Part shown: positions 1 through 7,168 of the stretch, piece after piece
How positions within the stretch are numbered: the stretch's first letter is position 1
Layout: every line of letters starts with the position of its first letter
NCBI GenBank assembly: GCA_021648585.1
Contig: JAKISM010000035.1
Span: 1 to 16,315, forward strand
Source of the DNA: Devosiaceae bacterium
GTDB lineage: Bacteria; Pseudomonadota; Alphaproteobacteria; Rhizobiales; Devosiaceae
Length of the DNA: 16,315 nt
Direction: 5' to 3'
The notes under the pieces: generated by a model
Databases searched by the model: none
Told to the model about the DNA's origin: nothing
Seen by the model: the letters and a program-made list of their open reading frames with translations, nothing else
Translations under genes and position numbers: made by a program

Positions 1-21
1 CCCCATCTCCCCCACCTGGCA

Positions 22-44
22 CCTTCTCCCGCAAGGGGAGAAGG
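22..44. repeat. GC-rich interspersed hairpin, arm 9 bp
   Basis: A perfect 9-bp inverted repeat, CCTTCTCCC against GGGAGAAGG, encloses a GCAAG loop. The adjoining bases 1-21 are C-rich and look like part of the same element, which the window edge probably cuts. This GC-rich block contrasts sharply with the AT-rich DNA around it. From memory, very similar CTCCC/GGGAG palindromes are scattered between genes in Hyphomicrobiales; I cannot check copy number here. It could also act as a transcription terminator for a gene to the left, but no T-run follows. Confidence 0.6.
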
Positions 45-85
45 AAAGAAAAGTAAGATATTGAGTTAAACCGGACAGTAGTGCG

Positions 86-135
86 CTTGCCCCGAGTATC
101 CAGAATATCAACATATTATGGATTATCGGGTCAAG
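86..135. repeat. Large imperfect palindrome, 23-nt arms
   Basis: Bases 86-108 and 113-135 form an imperfect inverted repeat in which 19 of 23 positions pair, around a CAAC loop. A second, smaller hairpin (TCGGG/CCCGA, 126-140) overlaps its right arm. The motif GGGTCAAGCCCGACAATGAC at the right is of a type I associate with dispersed alphaproteobacterial palindromic elements. The long self-complementary form suggests a small non-autonomous mobile palindrome rather than a terminator. No ORF is present. Confidence 0.6.
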
Positions 136-140
136 CCCGA

Positions 141-347
141 CAATGACAAAAAGGGGTGTATTTGATGCGATTGTCCATACAATTTCTCAACCTTCTCTGA
201 ATTATCAAGCTTTATTATTTTCGTGCCAGATGGGCTTGGTAAGTTGTTATTGTAATTTTCGGTTTGCTATTTACTTTATTTATATGCACTAACTTTGATA
301 TAATAACTTATTGTCCAATGATTTATATATATTGTTACATGCTTTTA
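141..347. other. Non-coding AT-rich spacer
   Basis: This stretch lies between the left palindromes and the 3' end of the minus-strand DUF262 gene. No convincing coding frame, tRNA, terminator or repeat is visible. No clear terminator hairpin follows the DUF262 stop codon in its reading direction. Confidence 0.5.
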
Positions 348-2075
348 TTAGTTCAATATCAACTTCATTTTCTCCATTAATATTTCTTTTCGCTCATCAT
401 AAAACTCGCTAAAATTGTTTAAATTCAAATCAATTTCTGGTATTAAATGAGAGCTTAAAAACTGTGCCTTATTCTCTACATTCGTTTCTTTATCTACCCA
501 ATCAATCAAATTCATATCGTTTTTCGACATATTTTCATTCGCATCCAACATTTGTAAATTATAGATTGAATTATAAGTTTCCCAACCATATTTTTCTATA
601 TCTTCATCTGTTAATTCTTCAAAATCAGTTGCTGGATGTAAATGGTCTTTATGGAAGTTATTATTTTTGTAATCTAAATTAGGATATAATAGTGATAGTA
701 TTGAGAAAGCATATTGTGTATCTTTTTGCGTGTACAAAAGTTCTTCAATAAATTCTTCTCCAACACTTGTGTCCTTTCTTATATGTTTGAAAATCGTATC
801 AATCGGAAAGTTAGTAATTTCAGCATTTATTTTAACTTCTAAAACATTGTCCGTAAATGTTCTTCTAATTTGTGAAAGCACGGTATCTGCTTGACTACCA
901 AATATTTTTTTGATTAACACAATGTGCAACCACTTTTTAATGATCTCTCTATCTTGCTTAAATTCTGTTTTTGTTGAATAATCTCTATAAATGTCTTTAT
1001 GATAGATGTAATAAACAATTGGTATAATTGCATTTTTTGAGGTCAGTGTGTAATCTGTAAACCCAAAAGTTTTTATCAAATCAAATACTGATAATATTGC
1101 ATCTCGTATTTTTTCCCATTCAGTTTCAAAGTCCTTTGCATTCTCTTTTGAAAAATTAGTAACTCTAAACTTGATATCTTTACTGTATAAGAAAAGGAAA
1201 ATCTTTAATACTAAGTCTTTTGATACTGAAAACCCTTTATTTTGTACACTATCAACTAATCTATGGATTTCTTTTCTTGCATCTTTTTTTGTCCAATTAG
1301 CGACTGCAATTGACATTAATAAATCTGAAAAATTTAAAGGCTCTCCACCACTATTAATTCGTATAAAAATATTCAGAGCTTTATCTAAACTTTGGTCTTT
1401 TTCAAGGAAATAGTTTATTATAGGCTTTTCGGTTACTGTTCTTCTTAATTGTCTGATTGCTTTTCGAGAAAAACTACTTTCAAACTCTTCTACAAATCCA
1501 TCAAATTCTTCATCTTTTGTGTAATTTAAAATTTCACCAACTTTAAACCATTCTTTATCATTTTTCTTATAAACTACTTGTTCTTCCGTATCATCTTGCT
1601 CAAGGAATTTAAACTCGTAAATTCTGCCATCTTCTTCATCTTTCAATTCACTTGTAATATTTAAATACAAATGTCGAGTTGGAATACTCCTTTCTGTATC
1701 TTCCCATTTTCTTTTATATTCTTTATATCCGAAACTTCCTTTTAGACCTAAATATAAAGATGTCAGTCTCTGCTGACCGTCAAGTACAGCACTAAAAGAA
1801 CTTATTCCGTTTGTAGATATTTCTTGATTATGAGTTTTGTATCTTTCCCTATATTCATTGATGAATTTGTAAAACCTATAACCTTTAGATATCTTTTCTT
1901 CGACTTCCCAAAATAAAAATGAACTTATTGGATAATTTCTCATTATCGAGTCAAAAAGCCATTCAATTTTAGAATGTGTCCACACAAACTCTCTTTGAAT
2001 TGCTGGTAATAAAAATTGATTGGTATCTATTTTTTCAATCGCAGCAGCAATCGTTATTGGTGTTTGGAAAGCCAT
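348..2075 (-). CDS. DUF262 and DUF1524 domain protein, GmrSD-like candidate defence nuclease
   Basis: This 575-residue protein carries the hallmarks of the DUF262 (GmrS, ParB-like nucleotide-binding) family: QREFVW at residues 27-32, LDGQQRLTSLY at 98-108 and FIRINSGG at 237-244. The C-terminal part has a DUF1524 (GmrD, His-Me/HNH-like nuclease) signature, HKDHLHP at 475-481 with YNLQML at 505-510 and a downstream ENMSKND. A single chain with both halves resembles GmrSD type IV restriction enzymes, which cut glucosylated phage DNA, and DUF262 modules of other defence systems. The actual target is unknown. The ATG at 2075 has a good Shine-Dalgarno sequence (AGGA, 7 bases upstream). The gene is visibly richer in A and T than its neighbours, runs against the tsaB operon and lies between palindromic repeats, which suggests horizontal acquisition. 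Family assignment is firm; a defence role is inference. Confidence 0.85.
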   Translation of the reverse strand: MAFQTPITIAAAIEKIDTNQFLLPAIQREFVWTHSKIEWLFDSIMRNYPISSFLFWEVEEKISKGYRFYKFINEYRERYKTHNQEISTNGISSFSAVLDGQQRLTSLYLGLKGSFGYKEYKRKWEDTERSIPTRHLYLNITSELKDEEDGRIYEFKFLEQDDTEEQVVYKKNDKEWFKVGEILNYTKDEEFDGFVEEFESSFSRKAIRQLRRTVTEKPIINYFLEKDQSLDKALNIFIRINSGGEPLNFSDLLMSIAVANWTKKDARKEIHRLVDSVQNKGFSVSKDLVLKIFLFLYSKDIKFRVTNFSKENAKDFETEWEKIRDAILSVFDLIKTFGFTDYTLTSKNAIIPIVYYIYHKDIYRDYSTKTEFKQDREIIKKWLHIVLIKKIFGSQADTVLSQIRRTFTDNVLEVKINAEITNFPIDTIFKHIRKDTSVGEEFIEELLYTQKDTQYAFSILSLLYPNLDYKNNNFHKDHLHPATDFEELTDEDIEKYGWETYNSIYNLQMLDANENMSKNDMNLIDWVDKETNVENKAQFLSSHLIPEIDLNLNNFSEFYDERKEILMEKMKLILN

Positions 2076-2093
2076 ATTTATTTCCTATTGTTT

Positions 2094-2192
2094 TTAAGTA
2101 AAATTTTCATTTTTTGATAATTGCAAATAACATTGTGTTAACCTAAGTATCATGATTTTCCTCATTAAATCAATGAAATCAAAAATACTCAT
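2094..2192 (-). CDS. Possible short ORF of 32 codons upstream of the DUF262 gene
   Basis: An open frame from ATG at 2192 to TAA at 2094 could encode 32 residues. An internal in-frame ATG at 2153 has the better ribosome binding site, GAGG six bases upstream, and would give a 19-residue peptide. It ends 18 bases before the DUF262 start codon, so it would share its transcript. I recognise no family. It may be a translated leader, a small partner protein or chance in AT-rich DNA. Conservation of this frame beside homologous DUF262 genes would decide. Confidence 0.2.
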   Translation of the reverse strand: MSIFDFIDLMRKIMILRLTQCYLQLSKNENFT

Positions 2193-2450
2193 TCTTTTAG
2201 AAAATTATTCTTATGTCTATTGGAATAAAAATACATAACCTCACTGAATAATGAAGGATATAAATAATTGTCACACCCTCAAAGTCATTGCGGCCTACAA
2301 GCCGCAATCCAGCTTGTTATCCAGCTATCTCCTCTACTGCCAACCCAGAGACAACATCTACATCTAATTCACCTAAAACCTATTATGTTCTATCTTAGGT
2401 TGCAAACACTATACCTAGACAATTTTGAACTGCACCTCTAAACAATACCT
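2193..2450. other. Intergenic region upstream of tsaB and the DUF262 gene
   Basis: This stretch separates two divergent genes and must hold promoters for both, but no clear sigma-70 pair stands out. It contains a GC-rich hairpin (2287-2308), annotated separately, and an 8-bp direct repeat ATCCAGCT at 2307-2314 and 2319-2326. tsaB itself lacks an obvious Shine-Dalgarno sequence before its ATG. Bases 2193-2270 are AT-rich with no recognisable gene. Confidence 0.5.
2287..2308. repeat. GC-rich palindrome, 8-bp arms
   Basis: ATTGCGGC (2287-2294) pairs perfectly with GCCGCAAT (2301-2308) around a six-base CTACAA loop. No T-run follows on either strand, so a terminator is unlikely. Its GC content stands out from the surroundings. 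It resembles dispersed alphaproteobacterial palindromes and mirrors those at the other end of the DUF262 gene, although the sequence differs from them. Confidence 0.5.
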
Positions 2451-3053
2451 ATGGAAAAACAAACTACCACTTTAGCGATTGATACTTCTTCTAACCGCTT
2501 ACAACTGGCATTGATTAACAATGATAAAACAACCTCCTATATTGAAGATGTCGCACGTGGTCATGCGGAAATTATATTTGATAGAATTGAGAAGTTTTTT
2601 GCTAGCAATGAAATAACTTATGACGATCTCGTAAGGATTGTAGTTATAACAGGGCCCGGATCATTTACTGGTTTGAGGGCTTCTATTGCCGCAACTCGTG
2701 CTATTGGTTTTGCTAAAAAAATACCGATTATTGGCGTGCCAACCCTGTTGGCGCTTTCGCTTGGTATAGAACATAAAACATATTTCACAATTATTTTAGA
2801 TGCACGGCGCAATGAAATTTATTGTCAAAGTTTTTCAAAAGCAGCTTATCCGATTGGCAAAGAGCAATTATTGAGCAATGAACATGCACCAAGCGGAGAT
2901 AATATATTTATGCCAGAACATATTGATATTGAACTTTTAGCGCATTTTGGGGCAAGCGCTTTGCCAGAAGATTTTATTGCAACCCCAAATTATGTTCGAC
3001 AAGCAGATGCCAAGCCTCAGACAAAGCACATTGTTGAACTTGAAGAAAGTTAG
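2451..3053 (+). CDS. tsaB: tRNA t6A37 biosynthesis protein TsaB
   Basis: TsaB is the non-catalytic partner of TsaD in the cytoplasmic TsaB-TsaD-TsaE complex, which attaches threonylcarbamoyl to A37 of ANN-decoding tRNAs. The ASKHA-fold signature is clear: AIDTS at residues 9-13, GHAE at 37-40, GPGSFTGLR at 68-76, GVPTL at 95-99 and DARRNEIY at 117-124. The C-terminal YVRQADAKPQ (181-190) is also typical. At 200 residues it is slightly shorter than the usual 215-230, with the loss mainly in the variable middle of the C-terminal half. Start is ATG, without a clear ribosome binding site. It is the first gene of a nine-gene plus-strand run, and rimI follows after 12 bases, a common pairing in bacteria. 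Confidence 0.93.
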   Translation: MEKQTTTLAIDTSSNRLQLALINNDKTTSYIEDVARGHAEIIFDRIEKFFASNEITYDDLVRIVVITGPGSFTGLRASIAATRAIGFAKKIPIIGVPTLLALSLGIEHKTYFTIILDARRNEIYCQSFSKAAYPIGKEQLLSNEHAPSGDNIFMPEHIDIELLAHFGASALPEDFIATPNYVRQADAKPQTKHIVELEES

Positions 3054-3065
3054 CGGGTTCATAAA

Positions 3066-3545
3066 ATGAATTTTTACTTAGCGCCATCACCTTTTCATAT
3101 TGAATTAGCACAAATAAAAGATGCAAAACGATTAGCTGATTTACATGAGGGTGCGTTTCATCGCTCTTGGTCAGAGAACGAATTTTCTTTAATGTTAAGC
3201 GAACAGCAAAAAAATCCGTGCCTTATTGTTTGTGATAAAAAAAGAAAAATTGTAGCTTTTGCCATTCTTAAACAAGTGCACAACGAAGCAGAATTATTGA
3301 GCATAATCACCGATAAGAAATGGCGCAAAAAGGGCATAGGCAAGGCGCTATTAATCGCCATAATCGAATTTTTAACAATGTCCCCTGTTACAAAATTTTT
3401 CTTAGAGGTCGCAGAAGATAATGTTGCGGCAATAAAATTATATAATGGTTTTGGCTTTGAAATTATCGGCAAAAGAGAGAATTATTATTCGCTTGCAGGG
3501 GCAAAATCAGCTAATGCGCTTGTAATGGCACTAAATCTTGATTAG
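3066..3545 (+). CDS. rimI: GNAT N-acetyltransferase, RimI family
   Basis: A 159-residue acetyltransferase of the GNAT fold. The acetyl-CoA pyrophosphate-binding motif A is RKKGIGKAL at residues 87-95, and motif B is EVAEDNVAAIKLYNGFGF at 114-131, very close to the RimI pattern of EVR-N--A--LY---GF. RimI acetylates the N-terminal alanine of ribosomal protein S18 in E. coli; substrates in alphaproteobacteria are less certain. Its place between tsaB and fur supports the RimI assignment over other GNAT enzymes. The start ATG is 12 bases after the tsaB stop, so the two are probably co-transcribed. The gap to fur is 16 bases. Confidence 0.9.
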   Translation: MNFYLAPSPFHIELAQIKDAKRLADLHEGAFHRSWSENEFSLMLSEQQKNPCLIVCDKKRKIVAFAILKQVHNEAELLSIITDKKWRKKGIGKALLIAIIEFLTMSPVTKFFLEVAEDNVAAIKLYNGFGFEIIGKRENYYSLAGAKSANALVMALNLD

Positions 3546-3561
3546 GTGATAGATAAATATA

Positions 3562-4023
3562 ATGATAGATAAAGATATAGTGAAAAATAACAACCAAACT
3601 CTTGAGCAACAATGCGCTTCTTCAGGCATGAGAATGACCGAGCAACGACGGGTAATCGCTCGTGTCATAGAAAAGGCGCTTGATTATCCCGATATTGAGG
3701 AGCTTTATAAAAGAGCGACTAAAATTGATGCAAAAATTTCGCTCTCAACTCTATATCGCACTATAAATCTATTTGAAGAAGCAGGACTAATTGAAAAACA
3801 TGATTTCAAAGATGGGCGGGCACGTATTGAGCCAATTCCTGATGAGCATCACGATCATCTAATTGATATTCGCTCGGGCAAAATAATTGAATTTTATAGT
3901 GAAGAAATAGAAGCAATTCAGCAAGTAATAGCTAAAAAACTGGGTTATGAATTGGTAGATCATCGGCTTGATCTTTATTGCGTGCCGCTAAAAGATAATA
4001 AATCAGATAAGAGTTCAAAGTGA
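3562..4023 (+). CDS. fur: Fur family metal-dependent repressor, Mur-like
   Basis: A 153-residue cytoplasmic transcription factor. The N-terminal winged helix contains MRMTEQRRVIARVI (23-36) and the recognition helix STLYRTINLFEEAG (62-75). The dimerisation part has the metal motif HHDHLI (96-101), SGKIIEF (105-111) and DHRLDLY (133-139). The CxxC structural-zinc cysteines of E. coli Fur are absent (IDIRSG instead), as expected for the alphaproteobacterial Fur/Mur branch, which in Rhizobium and relatives mainly answers to manganese. The histidine matching E. coli His33 is Tyr42 here, and the usual glycine after LDLY is Cys140. The stop overlaps the next start by four bases (GTGA), so the two genes are translationally coupled. 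Whether iron or manganese is sensed cannot be read from the sequence. Confidence 0.9.
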   Translation: MIDKDIVKNNNQTLEQQCASSGMRMTEQRRVIARVIEKALDYPDIEELYKRATKIDAKISLSTLYRTINLFEEAGLIEKHDFKDGRARIEPIPDEHHDHLIDIRSGKIIEFYSEEIEAIQQVIAKKLGYELVDHRLDLYCVPLKDNKSDKSSK

Positions 4024-4829
4024 TATTACGCCTATTATTTCTCATTTTTATAATTTTGCCTTTCACCTTATTAATAGTAATTCCGGTGCAATTTATCCTG
4101 ACAAGGCTTAACCTGCCCTTTTGGAATATCCTACCAAAAATTTTATATCAAATGGGCTGTATATTATTTGGCATTAAGGTAAATGTAATTGGCAACCTTG
4201 TTAAAGATAAGCCAGTTCTATTAGTTGCAAATCATATTAGTTGGGCAGATATTTTAGCGCTTGGCTCGGTGGCAAATATTAGCTTCATTGCCAAAAGTGA
4301 AATTAAAAAATGGCCTTTCATTGGTTTTTTAGCCTCGTTGCAAAAAACCATTTTTGTTGAACGTCAGCGTAAAAAAGACAGCAAACGTGCTTCAAATGAA
4401 ATGGCAAATAGATTAGCAAGTGGTAATGCTCTGGTTTTATTTGCCGAAGGTGGCTCGGACATTGGGGCACATATTTTACCCTTTAGATCAGCGCTTGTTG
4501 GGGCGGCACAAAATGCCATGAATGAGGGCGGGGGGAAACAAATCCTTATTCAGCCCGTAACCATCGCCTATATAAAATTACAAGGCCTACAAGTTTCACG
4601 TGGCGATAGAATGCAATTAGCTTGGAATAGATCAAACAGCGCTTGGCAAAATATAAAGCAAGTTTTAAGGCGCTCAGTTTGTGAAATTACTATTTCTTTT
4701 GCTGAACCAATAGTTTTAGGCAAAGATGAAAATAGAAAAATCATAACCAAAAAATGCCATGCGATTGTAAGAAAAACCCATAATGAATTAACTCGTGGTG
4801 CATTAACTCTAGCAAAAAACAAAGCGTAA
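4020..4829 (+). CDS. PlsC-type acyltransferase, probably OlsA (lyso-ornithine lipid acyltransferase)
   Basis: A 269-residue membrane acyltransferase that begins with a hydrophobic anchor (residues 1-28). Motif I, the catalytic NHISWAD (71-77), provides the His72-Asp77 pair of the HX4D acyltransferases. Motif II is FVERQRK (112-118), motif III FAEGGSD (141-147) and motif IV PVTIAY (179-184). PlsC proteins add the second acyl chain to lysophosphatidate. The gene directly before miaB in rhizobia encodes, as I recall, OlsA, which O-acylates lyso-ornithine lipid. Position therefore favours OlsA, but I see no olsB nearby and phosphatidic acid synthesis remains possible. Motif III normally reads EGT; Gly145 replaces the threonine. 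Start is GTG, overlapping the fur stop. miaB follows after 10 bases. Confidence 0.87.
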   Translation: MILRLLFLIFIILPFTLLIVIPVQFILTRLNLPFWNILPKILYQMGCILFGIKVNVIGNLVKDKPVLLVANHISWADILALGSVANISFIAKSEIKKWPFIGFLASLQKTIFVERQRKKDSKRASNEMANRLASGNALVLFAEGGSDIGAHILPFRSALVGAAQNAMNEGGGKQILIQPVTIAYIKLQGLQVSRGDRMQLAWNRSNSAWQNIKQVLRRSVCEITISFAEPIVLGKDENRKIITKKCHAIVRKTHNELTRGALTLAKNKA

Positions 4830-4839
4830 TAATTAAACA

Positions 4840-6183
4840 ATGAAAAAATTATTTATCAAAACCTTTGGCTGTCAAATGAATGTCTATGATAGCACCCGCA
4901 TGATAGATTCGCTTAGCGAAAATGATTATGAGGAAACTAAAATAATAGAGCAAGCCGATCTATTAATTCTCAATACTTGTCATATTCGTGAAAAGGCAAC
5001 AGAAAAAGTGTTTTCTGAAATTGGCCGTATGAAAGAATTGCGCAATAAGCGACGTGAAAATGGCCAAGATATGATAATTGCCGTTGCGGGCTGTGTTGCA
5101 CAGGCGCAGGGCGAAGAAATTATGGCTCGTGCGCCAGTTGTTAGCCTAGTTTTTGGCCCACAATCCTATCATAAATTACCAGAACTGGTTAAACGTGCCG
5201 CAAATGAAAGAGTGATAGATACTGATTTTCCAATTGAAGATAAGTTTAACTTTTTACCAAAAGCAAAAAATTCTAATATTATTGCACGAGGCCTAACTGC
5301 CTTTTTAACCGTGCAAGAGGGTTGTGATAAATTTTGCTCATTTTGCGTTGTGCCATATACAAGAGGCAGTGAGGTTTCACGCCCCTTAGAGCAAGTTATT
5401 TTAGAAGCAAAATCTCTAGTTGCTGGCGGGGTGATGGAAATCACTCTTTTAGGACAAAATGTAAATGCCTATCACGGTGAAAACTCAAAGGGCAAAGCTG
5501 CAAACCTTGCTGAACTGCTTTATGCACTAGCAAAAATTGATGGTTTAGAGCGACTTCGTTATACTACCTCACATCCAAATGATATGGATCAAACGCTTAT
5601 TAATGCTCATAAAGATTTAAGCACCCTAATGCCCTATTTGCACCTTCCCGTACAATCAGGATCAAATAAAATTCTAAAGGCCATGAACCGCTCGCATACA
5701 GCAGAAAAATATTTAGAAATTATTGAACGCTTAAGAGAAGCAAGGCCTGACATTGCTCTTTCGGGTGATTTTATTGTTGGCTTTCCTAATGAGAGCGATA
5801 AGGATTTTGAGGACACATTAAAAATCATTCGCCAAAGTAAATATTCAAGCGCCTATTCGTTCAAATATTCCCCTCGCCCCGGAACTCCGGGTGCTTTAAT
5901 GGATAATCAAATTCCAGAAAAAATCCGCTCCGAGCGCCTAACCATATTACAAAAGCTATTAAATGAGCAACAAACTAAATTTAATCTCGCAACCATTGGG
6001 CGCACTGTCCCTGTTCTATTTGATAAAAAAGGTCGTAGCGCTGGACAAATTGGTGGGCGATCCCCTTATTTACAACCAATACATTTAAGCGGATCTGAGG
6101 ATTTGATTGGCACGATAGAAAATGTTAAAATTATTTCAGGTGATAAAAATTCACTAACTGGAGAATTGGTAAAAGTTGAGTAA
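4840..6183 (+). CDS. miaB: tRNA-2-methylthio-N6-dimethylallyladenosine synthase MiaB
   Basis: MiaB is a radical-SAM methylthiotransferase that converts i6A37 to ms2i6A37 in tRNAs reading UNN codons, with two [4Fe-4S] clusters. All cluster ligands are visible: Cys11 (FGCQMN), Cys47 (NTCHIR) and Cys84 (AGCVAQ) for the auxiliary cluster, and Cys162, Cys166 and Cys169 in CDKFCSFC for the radical-SAM cluster. The sequence PYTRGSEVSRP (172-182) follows, and a C-terminal TRAM domain (about 380-447) should bind tRNA. The 447-residue length is normal. It uses S-adenosylmethionine, the product of metK downstream. The stop lies eight bases inside phoH. The protein looks complete and intact. Confidence 0.97.
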   Translation: MKKLFIKTFGCQMNVYDSTRMIDSLSENDYEETKIIEQADLLILNTCHIREKATEKVFSEIGRMKELRNKRRENGQDMIIAVAGCVAQAQGEEIMARAPVVSLVFGPQSYHKLPELVKRAANERVIDTDFPIEDKFNFLPKAKNSNIIARGLTAFLTVQEGCDKFCSFCVVPYTRGSEVSRPLEQVILEAKSLVAGGVMEITLLGQNVNAYHGENSKGKAANLAELLYALAKIDGLERLRYTTSHPNDMDQTLINAHKDLSTLMPYLHLPVQSGSNKILKAMNRSHTAEKYLEIIERLREARPDIALSGDFIVGFPNESDKDFEDTLKIIRQSKYSSAYSFKYSPRPGTPGALMDNQIPEKIRSERLTILQKLLNEQQTKFNLATIGRTVPVLFDKKGRSAGQIGGRSPYLQPIHLSGSEDLIGTIENVKIISGDKNSLTGELVKVE

Positions 6184-7168
6184 CAAAGAAAATATAATTA
6201 GCGATATTGAATTGGCATTTGAAGATAATCGCCTAGCTATGCGCCTATTTGGTGAATTTGATCAAAATTTGGCAATGATTGAACAGCGTTTTAATATTAG
6301 AGCGAACCCACGAGGCAATCATATTATTCTTAAGGGAGAGAGCGCAAAAATCTCGCAAGCACAACGAGTGTTAGCTAGTCTTTATGCTCAACTTGAAGAA
6401 GGCAATGATATTGCCAGCGCTGATATTGATGCCATGATAAGAATGGTCGAGCAGACAGATAGCCAGCTATCCTTGCCAAATATTGCTAAAAAATCTCATA
6501 TTAAAATGTCTCGCATCAGCACCCGCAAAGCAATTATTATTGCTCGCTCCCCTGCACAAGATGCCTATATGCGTGCCTTAAAGCAAAATGATGTGATTTT
6601 TGGCGTTGGCCCTGCCGGAACGGGCAAAACCTATCTTGCAGTTGCCTGCGCTATTTCTATGCTGGAGCGTGATGAGGTAAGTCGAATTATCCTCTCTCGC
6701 CCTGCGGTTGAAGCAGGTGAAAGACTTGGTTTTTTACCCGGAGATATGAAGGAAAAAGTCGATCCATATCTTCGCCCGCTTTATGATGCGCTTTTTGATA
6801 TGATGCAGCCTGAAAAAGTTGAGCGCTATATTGAAAATGGCATAATAGAAATTGCTCCCTTAGCCTTTATGCGTGGGCGTACATTAGCAAATTCTGTAAT
6901 TATTCTTGATGAGGCACAAAATACTACTTCTGTGCAAATGAAAATGTTTCTTACTCGTTTGGGCGAAAATTCAAAAATAATCATTGCAGGCGATCCATCG
7001 CAAATTGACCTCATGAAGGGGCAAAAATCAGGACTAATTGAAGCGATTGATCTATTAGCTGGGATTAAAAATATAAGCATAAAACGCTTTAGCGCAAAAG
7101 ATATTGTGCGCCATGCATTAGTTGGCAAAATTGTTGAAGCCTATCAAAAAAATTCTAAACAGGATTAG
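6176..7168 (+). CDS. phoH: PhoH family ATPase
   Basis: A 330-residue PhoH-like P-loop ATPase. Residues about 10-75 match the N-terminal region with LAFEDNRLAMRLFGEFDQ, the central domain has Walker A GPAGTGKT (145-152), and Walker B is ILDEAQNT (243-250) followed by GDPSQID (272-278). The fold is helicase-like, and the constant pairing with ybeY in bacteria suggests a role in RNA or rRNA processing; the exact reaction is not settled. The start is TTG at 6176, inside the last codons of miaB. The first ATG (Met22, 6239) would cut through the conserved N-terminal block, so the TTG is preferred. The 3' end overlaps the annotated ybeY frame. Confidence 0.93.
   Translation: MSNKENIISDIELAFEDNRLAMRLFGEFDQNLAMIEQRFNIRANPRGNHIILKGESAKISQAQRVLASLYAQLEEGNDIASADIDAMIRMVEQTDSQLSLPNIAKKSHIKMSRISTRKAIIIARSPAQDAYMRALKQNDVIFGVGPAGTGKTYLAVACAISMLERDEVSRIILSRPAVEAGERLGFLPGDMKEKVDPYLRPLYDALFDMMQPEKVERYIENGIIEIAPLAFMRGRTLANSVIILDEAQNTTSVQMKMFLTRLGENSKIIIAGDPSQIDLMKGQKSGLIEAIDLLAGIKNISIKRFSAKDIVRHALVGKIVEAYQKNSKQD

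Noticed and set aside
1..347. CRISPR array or attachment site among the left repeats
   Set aside because: The repeats are palindromes of different sequence without regular spacing, and there is no tRNA or integrase gene.
6239..6241. ATG at 6239 as the phoH start
   Set aside because: It would remove the conserved LAFEDNRLA block; the TTG at 6176 keeps it and fits coupling with miaB.
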